Of a stretch of DNA of 64,000 bases, positions 45,338 to 54,336 are shown one piece after another. This DNA comes from JAFDZO01 sp044226845 (GTDB lineage Bacteria; Bacteroidota; Ignavibacteria; Tepidaquicellales; Tepidaquicellaceae): NCBI GenBank assembly GCA_044226845.1, contig JBGAGG010000004.1, positions 62,001 through 126,000 of the forward strand, read 5' to 3'. Both the position numbers and the translations under genes were made by a program. Below the pieces are notes generated by a model. It was not told the origin of the DNA. It did not search any database and saw only the letters and a list, made by a program, of their open reading frames with translations. Position 1 is the first letter of the stretch. Each line of letters begins with the position of its first letter.

Positions 45338-46236
45338 TATCTATTTAAACCTCGAACCCACTCATTAAAATTATAATCATAATTCCCTCCTGTTATTTTA
45401 TCCAACTTTCCTGAATCAAAGATAGTATCTCCCGATTCAAGTTTAAAATCAACTTCAGGCCATTGCGTTAAATCAACTTTCACATTAAATTTTTCCGCAA
45501 CAATAGTTGCAGCTTCAAAAAGACTGAATGTTTCTCCGCCAATATTATAAATTTCGTTTAATGTATTCTCAGAATTTGAAGCATCCCAGATATTCCTGCA
45601 AATATCGTGAACATGGGAAAAAGTTCTTTTCTGCGAACCGTCACCATACAAAGTAATGTTTTCGCCCTTTGCTGCTTTGTTAAGAAAAAATCCTACGGTA
45701 CCATACGAATATTCATCACCCACTAAATTCCCATAAGGAACACAGATTCTAAAGACGGTATAATTAAGTCCAAACATATTATTATACATTTTAAAATACT
45801 GTTCACATGAATATTTGTTAATTGCATAAGGTGTCTTAAATTCTTTTTCTGCATCTTCTTTTAAAGGAGTATCTTTAATTCCTTTATAAACTAATCGCGT
45901 GGAAGGAAAAATAATTCGTCCTTTAAAATCTTGTTCTTTAAGAGAGTTTAAAATATTTAATAATCCAATCTCATTTATTTTTACATAATCCTCATATTTT
46001 GTAAACCCTGCACCGGTGCCAGTTAATCCTGAAAAAATAAATATAAAATCGGAATCGAATTTAATCTTTGAAACTTCCGGATTATCTGAAATATCTAATT
46101 GGGTGTATTGTAAGTCGGAATGTATGGAATCCGAATGAATATCGAAGAGTTGTAAATTTAAATTTTGCAGGGAGCGCAAATAATGAGTAAAGTTCTTACC
46201 GATGTAACCGTTAGAACCGAGGATTTGAACTTTCAT
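45337..46236 (-). CDS. NAD-dependent epimerase/dehydratase (SDR), last gene of the sugar operon
   Basis: The 299-residue extended SDR begins with the Rossmann glycine motif GSNGYIGKN. Its catalytic pair is Tyr137 and Lys141 in YAINKYSCE, preceded by STRLVYKG. The C-terminal part has VHDICRNIW and YNIGGETFS, typical of NDP-sugar epimerases, dehydratases and 4-ketoreductases. In this operon a 4-ketoreductase or epimerase step on a deoxysugar nucleotide is plausible. The exact reaction cannot be read from the sequence. Confidence 0.85.
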   Translation of the reverse strand: MKVQILGSNGYIGKNFTHYLRSLQNLNLQLFDIHSDSIHSDLQYTQLDISDNPEVSKIKFDSDFIFIFSGLTGTGAGFTKYEDYVKINEIGLLNILNSLKEQDFKGRIIFPSTRLVYKGIKDTPLKEDAEKEFKTPYAINKYSCEQYFKMYNNMFGLNYTVFRICVPYGNLVGDEYSYGTVGFFLNKAAKGENITLYGDGSQKRTFSHVHDICRNIWDASNSENTLNEIYNIGGETFSLFEAATIVAEKFNVKVDLTQWPEVDFKLESGDTIFDSGKLDKITGGNYDYNFNEWVRGLNR

Positions 46237-46245
46237 AGATAAGTA

Positions 46246-47181
46246 TCAATCGTTTAATTTTTCTTCGATGATATATATAGGGCGATGCTTGACGGTCTCA
46301 AATGTTTTCCCGAGATATAATCCTACCATACCAAGTACAGAAATTATTAATCCCGAAAAAAACCAAATTGAAATAAATAAACTTGTCCACCCCGTAACAT
46401 TTACTTTCCCTTCGAAGAATAATATGACTGCATAAATTGAGTACAAAGCCGATATAAAAGAAATTATCAATCCAAGTTTAACAGCAAGACGAAGAGGTTT
46501 ATCTGAAAATGATAAAATTGTATTTACAGCAAGATCGAGACGTTTTTTATATGAGTAAGAAGATTTTTTACCGTCTTCCCTATCGGCGTGTTCAATTTTC
46601 AAAGTTGTAAGTTTAAAGCCGACCCATTTAACCATTGTAGGGAAATATCTGTGATAGTCTCCCATCGATTTAATAGCATCTACAACTTTTCTGCTCAGTA
46701 CTGCAAAGTTAGCGACTGTATCATCCTGTTTAGTTCCTGTAAGATAACCAAGCACTGCATAAAAATACTTTGATAATAATTTCTTTATTATATCATCTCT
46801 TCTTTGTACCCGGCTTGCAAGAACAATGTCGTACCCTTCCAAAGCTTTATTGTATAAGTTGGGAATTTCTTCCGGTCTATCCTGTAAATCACAATCCATA
46901 ATTACAATCCACTCACCTATTGCATTTTCCATACCTGCAGCAAGCGCATGCTGCTGACCAAAATTTTTACTCAGCTTAATTCCTTTAACGAGTGAATACT
47001 TAGAACAATTTTCTTTGATTTTTTTCCAGGAATTATCAGGACTGAAATCATCAACAAGTATAATTTCAAAATTAGGTGTAATTTTTGAAACTGATGCAAT
47101 AATCCTCTCAACTAATGCATCAACTAATTTTTCGGCATTATATACAGGGCTAACTACTGATATTTGAATTCTATTGTTCAA
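46246..47181 (-). CDS. Family 2 glycosyltransferase, DPM/GtrB-like with two C-terminal membrane helices
   Basis: The 311-residue protein opens with ISVVSPVYNAEKLVDALVERI and has DDFSPDNSW and the metal-binding MDCDLQDRPEEIP. It ends with two membrane helices (LAVKLGLIISFISALYSIYAV and SIWFFSGLIISVLGMVGLYLG). This plan is that of enzymes that move a sugar onto a polyprenyl phosphate at the inner membrane (GtrB, ArnC, DPM1 type). It is nine bases from the epimerase gene. Its product would suit the GT-C-like transferase at the head of the operon. Confidence 0.9.
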   Translation of the reverse strand: MNNRIQISVVSPVYNAEKLVDALVERIIASVSKITPNFEIILVDDFSPDNSWKKIKENCSKYSLVKGIKLSKNFGQQHALAAGMENAIGEWIVIMDCDLQDRPEEIPNLYNKALEGYDIVLASRVQRRDDIIKKLLSKYFYAVLGYLTGTKQDDTVANFAVLSRKVVDAIKSMGDYHRYFPTMVKWVGFKLTTLKIEHADREDGKKSSYSYKKRLDLAVNTILSFSDKPLRLAVKLGLIISFISALYSIYAVILFFEGKVNVTGWTSLFISIWFFSGLIISVLGMVGLYLGKTFETVKHRPIYIIEEKLND

Positions 47182-47186
47182 TAATA

Positions 47187-48014
47187 CTATTTTTTCTTAC
47201 GGCAGAATAAAGTTTGATGATGTCCTGCATTGAAAGGTTTGGAAAGTCCGAATAGTACAAGCGTCGCAAATTTATAAATACCAGCAACAACCGGATTATT
47301 TGAAGGCACATCAACTGCTTTCAGTTTATAATTATGATTTCTTATTTTAAATACTTCCATGCCTTCCATTTCAATAACTTTTTTCAATGACTGATTTGAA
47401 TAATGCTGCAGATGATGATGATCGTATAATCTATCATGGGCAACTGAAAACCCTACGCCATTTAAAGCTCTTGCCAATTTATAAATTATGCTGTTATTGT
47501 GAATAGTATTTACGATAAGAATTCCATCGTCAGTCAAAGCATCATGCATTTTTTTTACAAATAAATGAGGATCCGGCACGTGTTCAATCACCATAAAATT
47601 CGTTATTGCATTATATTTTTCAGGTACATCCCAAGTAAGGAAATCTGCTGCTATAAATTTTATTCCGGGAGATTCATTTGTAACAAAATCCATTCCGGTT
47701 AAATCCATGGAAGGGTCAATTTTATGGATGTGTTTGAGAAAGCTGCCTGTACCACAGCCCACATCAAGCATCTTAATTTTTTTGTCCTTCAGAAATTCTT
47801 TTATAACGTTCAGACAATATTCAAATAACGGAGTATCAGGATTTGCAAACCAATTCTTATGAGTTTCTATGAAATAGTTTTCATTATATGGTTCTTCTTC
47901 ATCTTTTGAAATGATAGTAAATGTATGGTCACATGCATCGCACTTATATAAGCTCATTCTCGCATTTTTCAGATATGTATTTTTATTGTTACAAATAGGA
48001 CAAGGGTAAGACAT
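47187..48014 (-). CDS. Class I SAM-dependent methyltransferase with N-terminal zinc ribbon
   Basis: The 275-residue protein has a zinc ribbon at the start (Cys5, Cys8, Cys25, Cys28). The SAM-binding motif MLDVGCGTGSFL lies near residue 100, and motif IV-type text YNAITNFMVIEHVPDP follows. Such ribbon methyltransferases occur in sugar and polysaccharide clusters. Here a sugar O- or C-methylation is inferred from context. The two-domain C-methyltransferases of actinomycete deoxysugar clusters are longer (about 400 residues), so it is not simply one of those. Confidence 0.85.
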   Translation of the reverse strand: MSYPCPICNNKNTYLKNARMSLYKCDACDHTFTIISKDEEEPYNENYFIETHKNWFANPDTPLFEYCLNVIKEFLKDKKIKMLDVGCGTGSFLKHIHKIDPSMDLTGMDFVTNESPGIKFIAADFLTWDVPEKYNAITNFMVIEHVPDPHLFVKKMHDALTDDGILIVNTIHNNSIIYKLARALNGVGFSVAHDRLYDHHHLQHYSNQSLKKVIEMEGMEVFKIRNHNYKLKAVDVPSNNPVVAGIYKFATLVLFGLSKPFNAGHHQTLFCRKKK

Positions 48015-48022
48015 AGTTCAAT

Positions 48023-48991
48023 TTAGTTTATAAAATTTTTTGTGCTAAGCAATCTTATTTCTTCCTGCAGCTTCGCCTGATTTAATAATTTATTATAGTG
48101 TAATTCAAAATCTTTTTCTTTTATAGCCCTGATATATTCTTTCAGTATATTTACAAAATGATTATCAGCCGGTACGGGAAACTCCTGCCTGTGGTTATCC
48201 TTTTCAAGGACAATCCTCGGCGAATAATCCGGCTGCGGCGTAAAAGCTCTTAAGGCTGTTATCTTTCCTTTTGAGCCCCAAATCTCATAATTACATTGGT
48301 AAAAATTATCAAATCCAAAACCGATTTCAGCAGCAATAGAAGTGTTACCAGATAAATATGCCGAGCCAAATATATCTACATCAAGAGATTTATCTATAAA
48401 TAAATTTGAAGCTTTAACCATAATATCATATCCTAAAAACATCTGAGCAGCTTTTATAGGATAACCTGCTGCATCAAGTAAGGAACCGCCGCCTAATGAT
48501 TTATTATAACGAAAATTATCTTTCGGAAGCGGAGGAAATCCGAAAGAGCTTCTAAATAATCTCAGCTCTCCTATTTCATTATTTTTTATCAGGTCAAAAA
48601 CAAATTTATGCTGGGAGTGATATTCGAACATATAATTTTCCATCAGTAAAAGATTTTTTTCCTTTGCTAAAGTAACCATAGTTTCAACTTCAGTATAATT
48701 CATCCCAATAGATTTTTCAGCAATGACGTGCTTTCCGTTTTCAAGTGCTTTTATAACATACTCTAAGTGCATTCCTGTTGGCAGCGGAACATACAGTGCA
48801 TCAATATCTTTTCTAGAAATTAAATTGTCATATCCTACAACTGCTTCGCATTGAAATTTATCAGCATATTCTTTTGCTTTTTCGATGCTTCTGCTTGCAA
48901 CTGCTATCAAATTAAAATCAGGAATTGATTTTATTGCAGGGATGACGGAACGCATTGCTATATTTGCACAGCCAAGAACACCTATATTCAT
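48023..48991 (-). CDS. Gfo/Idh/MocA family NAD(P)-dependent oxidoreductase
   Basis: The 322-residue protein has a Rossmann N-terminus (IGVLGCANIAMRSVIPAIK) and a catalytic-type lysine in HVIAEKSIG (Glu92, Lys93). The usual EKP is EKS here. The alpha/beta C-terminal domain follows. In deoxysugar pathways a member of this family (OleW/UrdT type) reduces the 3-keto group made by a 2,3-dehydratase. That 2,3-dehydratase is encoded directly upstream, one base away, so a 3-ketoreductase role is likely. Confidence 0.85.
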   Translation of the reverse strand: MNIGVLGCANIAMRSVIPAIKSIPDFNLIAVASRSIEKAKEYADKFQCEAVVGYDNLISRKDIDALYVPLPTGMHLEYVIKALENGKHVIAEKSIGMNYTEVETMVTLAKEKNLLLMENYMFEYHSQHKFVFDLIKNNEIGELRLFRSSFGFPPLPKDNFRYNKSLGGGSLLDAAGYPIKAAQMFLGYDIMVKASNLFIDKSLDVDIFGSAYLSGNTSIAAEIGFGFDNFYQCNYEIWGSKGKITALRAFTPQPDYSPRIVLEKDNHRQEFPVPADNHFVNILKEYIRAIKEKDFELHYNKLLNQAKLQEEIRLLSTKNFIN

Positions 48992-48992
48992 T

Positions 48993-50396
48993 TTATATAA
49001 ATCTGGCAGAGGATATTAAGCTCCGCGCTTCAATATTTAAATAATTATTAAATTTCAAAAATACCTGTATCTGATTTAAGGTCATCCAGATAAAATTTTC
49101 CGGGACTTCTACAGGGAAACTTTCATCAACTTCGATTATCAAATTTTTATTCTGCTCCCTATAAAATCTTCCGCCTTCTTCTGACTGATACGCGGAATAC
49201 AGAATTTGTTTTTTATTCACATTAAGTACATAATTCAAAAACTCCGGCTCATATTCACTAAGACCTTTTCTATAATTTCCCGTTAAGCATTGTAAGGTCG
49301 GAGCAAGCTCTATTATATCAAAATTTCCTGCTTCAAGTTTTGCCTGAACCAGAAAATGATATACTCCGTTTATCTTTTTTATAAGGAATGCTATTATGCC
49401 TTCCTGAGCAGATTTTATTAACGGCTGCGACCATGATTTAACCTCACGATTATCTATATGAACGTTTACTGCAATTACTGAAAAATATTTTTTATCGTCA
49501 TGATAAATTGAATATTCATCCTTGCTCCAGTTCTTTACCTCTTTAAGTGGAATTTGCCTCACGTCTAAATCGTACTTCGACTTTATTTTTGTTATCCATG
49601 AAATTATCTCGTCAGTTTCATTTAAGTAATTATCTTTGTCTATAAATGAACGCAGCAAGTCTTTCTCATATTCTTTTGGTTCGCTATCAGCATCAAAATT
49701 TTCAACATCGAACGGAATACATGAAATAACGGTTCTTGTATCCATATTCACAACGTTATCATTCATCATCATTTTTTTTATTTGTCCCAGCGTAAGCCAT
49801 CTGAAGTTTTCATAAATTTCTATTTCATCTTCAATTTCAATAATAATATTCCTGTTTCTTTTTCTTAAGAAGCGGGCGCCTTGTTCAGATTGTAGCTGAT
49901 CAAGTAAAACTCTGGATTTTTTTTCACCGTTAAAGTACTCTAAGTATAAAGGTCTTTTTCCTTTATGAACCTGCGAGTAATTACTTCTTGTTGCCTGTAT
50001 TGTCGGTGAAAGCTGTACGTAATTTATATTACCGGGCTCAATCTTTGCCTGCATTAGAAAATACAAAATTCCGTTAATGCGCCTGGTGATAATTCCAAGA
50101 TATCCGACTTCAGGCTGATTAATTATGGGCTGTGTCCACTCCGGAATTTTTCCCCAGTTTGTTTTTACATGAATACCTTCTATAGAAAAGAACTTACCAG
50201 AAACATGTCTTAAGTTTCCTGTTGCTTCATCGAAATACCAGTCAGGCATTTCACTGAACTTAATCTCCTTTATGCTAACATTTATTCTTTCATTTTCTGC
50301 CTTTAACCATTCTAAAGCTTCTTCAGTGCTGATGTAAGGGTTTTCAATAGTAAGAGCGGAATTTAAAAATAATATTTTCTTATCGTCTTTTATCAA
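48993..50396 (-). CDS. NDP-hexose 2,3-dehydratase
   Basis: The 467-residue protein consists of two homologous halves. Each has W(T/S)QP(I/L)I followed by a LGI or IAF strand and RRINGILYFL or KKINGVYHFLVQ. The matching QAKIEPGN/QAKLEAGN, LSPTIQATRSNY/LAPTLQCLTGNY and E(G/Q)ARFLRKRN/EGGRFYREQN motifs follow. This is the hexose_dehydrat family (TylX3/EryBVI/OleV type). It removes the C2 hydroxyl from dTDP-4-keto-6-deoxyglucose, the committing step to 2,6-dideoxysugars. The start is TTG, one base after the previous stop. Such genes are best known from actinomycete antibiotic clusters. Confidence 0.93.
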   Translation of the reverse strand: MIKDDKKILFLNSALTIENPYISTEEALEWLKAENERINVSIKEIKFSEMPDWYFDEATGNLRHVSGKFFSIEGIHVKTNWGKIPEWTQPIINQPEVGYLGIITRRINGILYFLMQAKIEPGNINYVQLSPTIQATRSNYSQVHKGKRPLYLEYFNGEKKSRVLLDQLQSEQGARFLRKRNRNIIIEIEDEIEIYENFRWLTLGQIKKMMMNDNVVNMDTRTVISCIPFDVENFDADSEPKEYEKDLLRSFIDKDNYLNETDEIISWITKIKSKYDLDVRQIPLKEVKNWSKDEYSIYHDDKKYFSVIAVNVHIDNREVKSWSQPLIKSAQEGIIAFLIKKINGVYHFLVQAKLEAGNFDIIELAPTLQCLTGNYRKGLSEYEPEFLNYVLNVNKKQILYSAYQSEEGGRFYREQNKNLIIEVDESFPVEVPENFIWMTLNQIQVFLKFNNYLNIEARSLISSARFI

Positions 50397-50397
50397 A

Positions 50398-51987
50398 TTA
50401 ATTTAATTTCTCAAATGCATATGCAGCAAATTTTCTATCAGTAGACATAAATTGATTGAGCAGTCTGTAATTTGTCGAATCCTTTAATACATCAAGCTTT
50501 ACATCTTTTTTATATTCAGGTCTGTAGCCATAGTGTGTATCCCAGATTATTATTGAACCCTTGGGAGATTTAGATAAATTTTCCATATTCAATGTTTGGA
50601 ATTTTTTACCTCTTTCACCATGAATATCTCCGAAAAATAAAATATTACTGTTTGTATAGTAAACGTTCTTGTCTTTTATTTCCGGAGTGTTTACATATTC
50701 TCCAATCTTAATAATCGCTTCATTTTCAGGATTTAATTTTCTTGGTTCGTAATTCATTGCTAAATATCCGGCAGCTAAAATTATTCCAACAATTGCAACT
50801 GTGTTCAGATATTTTTGCACATTGCTGCGGCTTATAACTAATGTGGCGATAAAAAATATTCCCAGGAATAAGATTTTTGTGAACTCAGAAACTTCAGTTA
50901 CATCCAGTCCGTTTGAGGTATGAGATAAAAATGCAAGAGTTATTAATGCAATGAAACCCGTAAGCCCCATGTAAATATTTCTAAACTTTGCATCAGCAAT
51001 ATTGTTCAATCCAACTACTGCAAAAAATGCAGCAAGAGGAGAAATTGGAAGTAGATATCTCCATGTTCCGGGGTTAACACCTTTAAGCATTAATGCCACA
51101 GGAACGAGAAACATCAGTGTAAAGATTATATAGATTAAATCATATTTTTTAAAATACTCTTTCGCATTCTTGCCTATGAAGCCAAAGTATCCTGATAAAA
51201 ATAATGCCAGACATATAGGACCCACAATAAAAATATAAACTTTAAAATAATGGAGCGCTCCTCTGTTTGCGCCTCCGAAATCCATTTCACCAACATTCTT
51301 CATTTCATTTATTATAAACATCGGATCACCTGATTGAAGATATCCCGCAAACATATAAAGCAAAGGAAATATTCCCAGAGAAATTATAGCTAAATAGTTT
51401 TTTCTCATTGCAAACATCACAGCCAATATTAATCCAACCAGTGCAACTTCCTGTCTGACAGTAAATATATATCCAAGTATTAAACCTGAAATAAAAAGCT
51501 TATCTTTTTTATAAAAATAAATTACAAATAGAAATAAAAGTCCCGAAAAAATTTCGGCGTATGAACGGAAGGACAAATCAAAATAAAGAGGCTGCAATGC
51601 AAGTAACAGCGCGCCAAAAAATGCATACTTTATTTTATATTCTCTTAATAGCACATAAGTCATATAAACAGTAACGGAAGCAATTAAGGAATTGAAAAAT
51701 AAAACTCCCTGATACCCCATCAAACTTGGCAGAACCATAATGAGTTTATATCCTGTTTTAGGCCAGTTGCCTAAAATAGCTCCCGGATGTGTCCAAAAAT
51801 CCCGCATATTGAGATAGTGACCCATTTCATCATCCTGATAAAAGCCTGATGAGGACTTACTTACAATGTAATAAATTACTGCAAAAATGGGAATTATAAG
51901 CCAGAAGTATTTTTCAAAAATTTTATCTAAATCTACAGACTTATTCTCATTTTTGATGAGGACTTTTTGAATAGTATTTTTTGCCAT
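50398..51987 (-). CDS. Polytopic membrane glycosyltransferase of GT-C type
   Basis: The 529-residue protein has about eleven predicted membrane helices. An acidic loop after the first helix (FYQDDEMGHYL) and a soluble C-terminal domain (ENEAIIKIGEYVNTPEIKDK onward) complete it. This architecture is that of GT-C enzymes such as ArnT/PMT-like proteins, which use polyprenyl-linked sugars on the outer face of the inner membrane. It is the first gene of the operon, with the 2,3-dehydratase one base behind it. The acceptor (lipid A, O-antigen or a secreted protein) is not known. Confidence 0.75.
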   Translation of the reverse strand: MAKNTIQKVLIKNENKSVDLDKIFEKYFWLIIPIFAVIYYIVSKSSSGFYQDDEMGHYLNMRDFWTHPGAILGNWPKTGYKLIMVLPSLMGYQGVLFFNSLIASVTVYMTYVLLREYKIKYAFFGALLLALQPLYFDLSFRSYAEIFSGLLFLFVIYFYKKDKLFISGLILGYIFTVRQEVALVGLILAVMFAMRKNYLAIISLGIFPLLYMFAGYLQSGDPMFIINEMKNVGEMDFGGANRGALHYFKVYIFIVGPICLALFLSGYFGFIGKNAKEYFKKYDLIYIIFTLMFLVPVALMLKGVNPGTWRYLLPISPLAAFFAVVGLNNIADAKFRNIYMGLTGFIALITLAFLSHTSNGLDVTEVSEFTKILFLGIFFIATLVISRSNVQKYLNTVAIVGIILAAGYLAMNYEPRKLNPENEAIIKIGEYVNTPEIKDKNVYYTNSNILFFGDIHGERGKKFQTLNMENLSKSPKGSIIIWDTHYGYRPEYKKDVKLDVLKDSTNYRLLNQFMSTDRKFAAYAFEKLN

Positions 51988-52147
51988 AAAGATGAAGATA
52001 GTTATACAGTTTGAGAAATAAAATTTATAAAAAAAACTCTTATTTTTCCTATGAAATTTTTTAGGTTTTGGGGTTGAATTTGTTTGGGAAAAAATTTAAT
52101 TTGAGTTTGGGATCGAGGTGAGATACTACGATTCCTTTCTTAGAGGG

Positions 52148-52183
52148 ATGCCCGTTGGCTTATGCCGGCGGGCATTTTTTTAT
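52148..52183 (+). terminator. Orphan intrinsic terminator on the plus strand
   Basis: ATGCCCGTTGGC pairs with GCCGGCGGGCAT across a TTAT loop, followed by seven T residues on the plus strand only. No rightward gene precedes it. The flanking genes both run leftward. It may end a small plus-strand RNA, or be part of a dispersed hairpin repeat, since the CGAGGTGAGATACT text before it resembles that before the hairpin at 7534. Confidence 0.6.
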
Positions 52184-52205
52184 TATATATATTAAAAAAT
52201 ATAAT

Positions 52206-52243
52206 AAAAAAAACCCTCTCAAAATAAATTCTGAAAGGGTTTT
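52206..52243 (-). terminator. Intrinsic terminator after the arylsulfotransferase-like gene
   Basis: An AACCCT(C)TCA/TGA(A)AGGGTT stem is followed on the minus strand by a run of eight T residues. It lies 20 bases after the stop of the arylsulfotransferase-like gene. Confidence 0.8.
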
Positions 52244-52264
52244 CTTGCAACTATTGCATTAATA

Positions 52265-54088
52265 CTATTTTAAAAGTAACATTTGTTTCGTTAAAGTTTC
52301 TGTTTCAGTTTTTATCTGGTAGTAGTAAATTCCACTCGCAAGCTCAGATGCATTCCATTTATATTCATAGCTTCCCTGACTTTTAACTCCAAAGTTTATT
52401 TCCTCAATTTTCTGCCCTATAGAATTATAAATATATATGAGCACTTTACTTTTTTCTGATAAATCAAATTTTATCGTTGTCGAAGGGTTGAAAGGATTAG
52501 GATAATTCTGATATAGATTTATATTTTTAGGACTTTCATTTCCTGAATTAGTTTGAAGTCCTGTTGGTAACCAGCTATTCCTGAATACTCTATAAGTATA
52601 TATCCCTCTTGGGAACGTCATTTCAAATACAATTTCACCCGATGGATTTACTTCAGTAATATTCGGATTTATTGCACCCCAGCAAATTATTGTGTTTCCG
52701 TTTTCCAGTCTTTCTGCATTTCCCATAGCATACCCGTAAATATCCGGAGACCTTCTGTAGTGCCATACAAGCCTGGCAACCAGATGATTTTCATCTAAAA
52801 TATATTCTGCTGCTCTGGAATATGCCGAGCGCGGCTCTCCTTCAAAATCGGTATCGCTGGTTTCCCGATAATTTCCATTATCGAATAACAGAATGTGTCC
52901 GTTTGAAAGTCTATGAACTGCATGTTGATATGAAAAAGTTATAGAATCATTTGCAAAGGCAAACTGGTTATTAACTCCACCGAAGCGCCAAATGATTGCA
53001 CCCGTAGTTCTGTTAATTTTCGTTATTTCTGAAAGATGTCTGCTTGAAATTAATATATTTCCGTCATTATCCGGCTCTATAGAATTTCCGTGAACGTAGT
53101 CTATGGTGTGCGCACTCATATCTTCATGTTTTGCATCCACAATATTAAAATGGTCCCAGCTTCTCCATTGAAAAACTACATTTTTATTAGCATCAATTTC
53201 CTGAATAATAAGACCCGTGACTACAGCGGCAGTATCACCATTTGGAATAATATTTCTCATATTTACAATCTGCGGGTCATAGCTCATCATAAGTGCATGG
53301 CCATTGGGAAGCAGCCTCAATTCATGAAGGTCAGTTGTATATCCATTACCGCAATAGAAACTATCTGTAATCTGATATTGGCTGTTCATTGCAAAAAATT
53401 TTGCTGCTGCCTGACTATAATATGTTAACAATCCATTTGGCTGCTTTTTAAAATCAAAACAAGGAGCAGGCATTTTTTTATAAAAAACCGGAGTGCCTGT
53501 ATTATCCATTATTATTAGATAAGGAGCAACGGTTGTTGCCATCATAGTAAAATTACTTAGAAAAACATAACCGGGGCTTGGACCATCTGAATTTTTAACA
53601 ACTATATTTGGAAAATCACTCGGGAGAGAATCATTATTATTTGATTGTCCGTTCGTAAATGGTATTTGAACTTGTGATTTTTCGAAAAACGGATTTTCTC
53701 TTTTCATTATTTCAAATACATCAGGTTTTATATCCTGTCTCTCCGTAAAAAAGGAAAAGGAATATTCGATGCTTCTGTTTTTGTTTGCAATATAAACGTT
53801 AACATTCTCATCAAAATCAAATTTATTAACCGGAGTAATTATTAAAGACTTATTATCTTCAGCTAGCTTTGTTGTAAATTCGTGATTTCCGGATTTACTG
53901 CCGGAAATTATTATTGAGTTACTTTCCTTTAAGGCCTGCGATACCTTACCTTCATATTTCAATAATATTGAAGAAGATACCTTATTGTATTTTGAATCAG
54001 GCAAAGGTGATAAAAATACAGGCTTTGAATAAGAAAAGGCAAAGTTTGTACAAACAGCAGCAAGTAAGAAAGTTGCGAGGGCTTTCAT
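52265..54088 (-). CDS. Arylsulfotransferase-like protein with T9SS sorting domain
   Basis: The 607-residue protein has a signal peptide (residues 1-19) and a strand-rich N-terminal domain of about 120 residues. The propeller that follows has ASST/arylsulfotransferase signatures: TDLHELRLLPNGHALM, DYVHGNSIEPDNDGNILISS, a WRFGG strand and QHAVHRLSNGHILLFDNG. The tail is a T9SS type A domain (YQNYPNPFNPSTTIKFDLS ... KQMLLLK). PF05935/PF14269 enzymes transfer sulfate between phenols, but many members of this shape are uncharacterised. Activity is therefore uncertain. It faces the sugar operon, with its own terminator. Confidence 0.85.
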   Translation of the reverse strand: MKALATFLLAAVCTNFAFSYSKPVFLSPLPDSKYNKVSSSILLKYEGKVSQALKESNSIIISGSKSGNHEFTTKLAEDNKSLIITPVNKFDFDENVNVYIANKNRSIEYSFSFFTERQDIKPDVFEIMKRENPFFEKSQVQIPFTNGQSNNNDSLPSDFPNIVVKNSDGPSPGYVFLSNFTMMATTVAPYLIIMDNTGTPVFYKKMPAPCFDFKKQPNGLLTYYSQAAAKFFAMNSQYQITDSFYCGNGYTTDLHELRLLPNGHALMMSYDPQIVNMRNIIPNGDTAAVVTGLIIQEIDANKNVVFQWRSWDHFNIVDAKHEDMSAHTIDYVHGNSIEPDNDGNILISSRHLSEITKINRTTGAIIWRFGGVNNQFAFANDSITFSYQHAVHRLSNGHILLFDNGNYRETSDTDFEGEPRSAYSRAAEYILDENHLVARLVWHYRRSPDIYGYAMGNAERLENGNTIICWGAINPNITEVNPSGEIVFEMTFPRGIYTYRVFRNSWLPTGLQTNSGNESPKNINLYQNYPNPFNPSTTIKFDLSEKSKVLIYIYNSIGQKIEEINFGVKSQGSYEYKWNASELASGIYYYQIKTETETLTKQMLLLK

Positions 54089-54276
54089 GCGGGGTTTAGT
54101 TTTTTATTTATGAAAAATTGTTTTCAGAGCTTAATCGGTGAATCAGGCTCTATGTAAATTTTATTGAATTATTTATTTAGACGAAACTACTTTAATAAAA
54201 TTTTCATTACTTACAAGAATAATCAAAAAATATATATAATTACATTCAATTTTACCTATATCAAATCTAGCATAAT

Positions 54277-54311
54277 AAAAAAACCCTCACACGATTTCTC
54301 ATGTGAGGGCT
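54277..54311 (-). terminator. Intrinsic terminator after hppA
   Basis: A CCCTCACA/TGTGAGGG stem is followed on the minus strand by a seven-T run. It lies about 25 bases after the hppA stop. Confidence 0.85.
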
Positions 54312-54336
54312 TGATTTACTAATAGTGACTTTTTAT

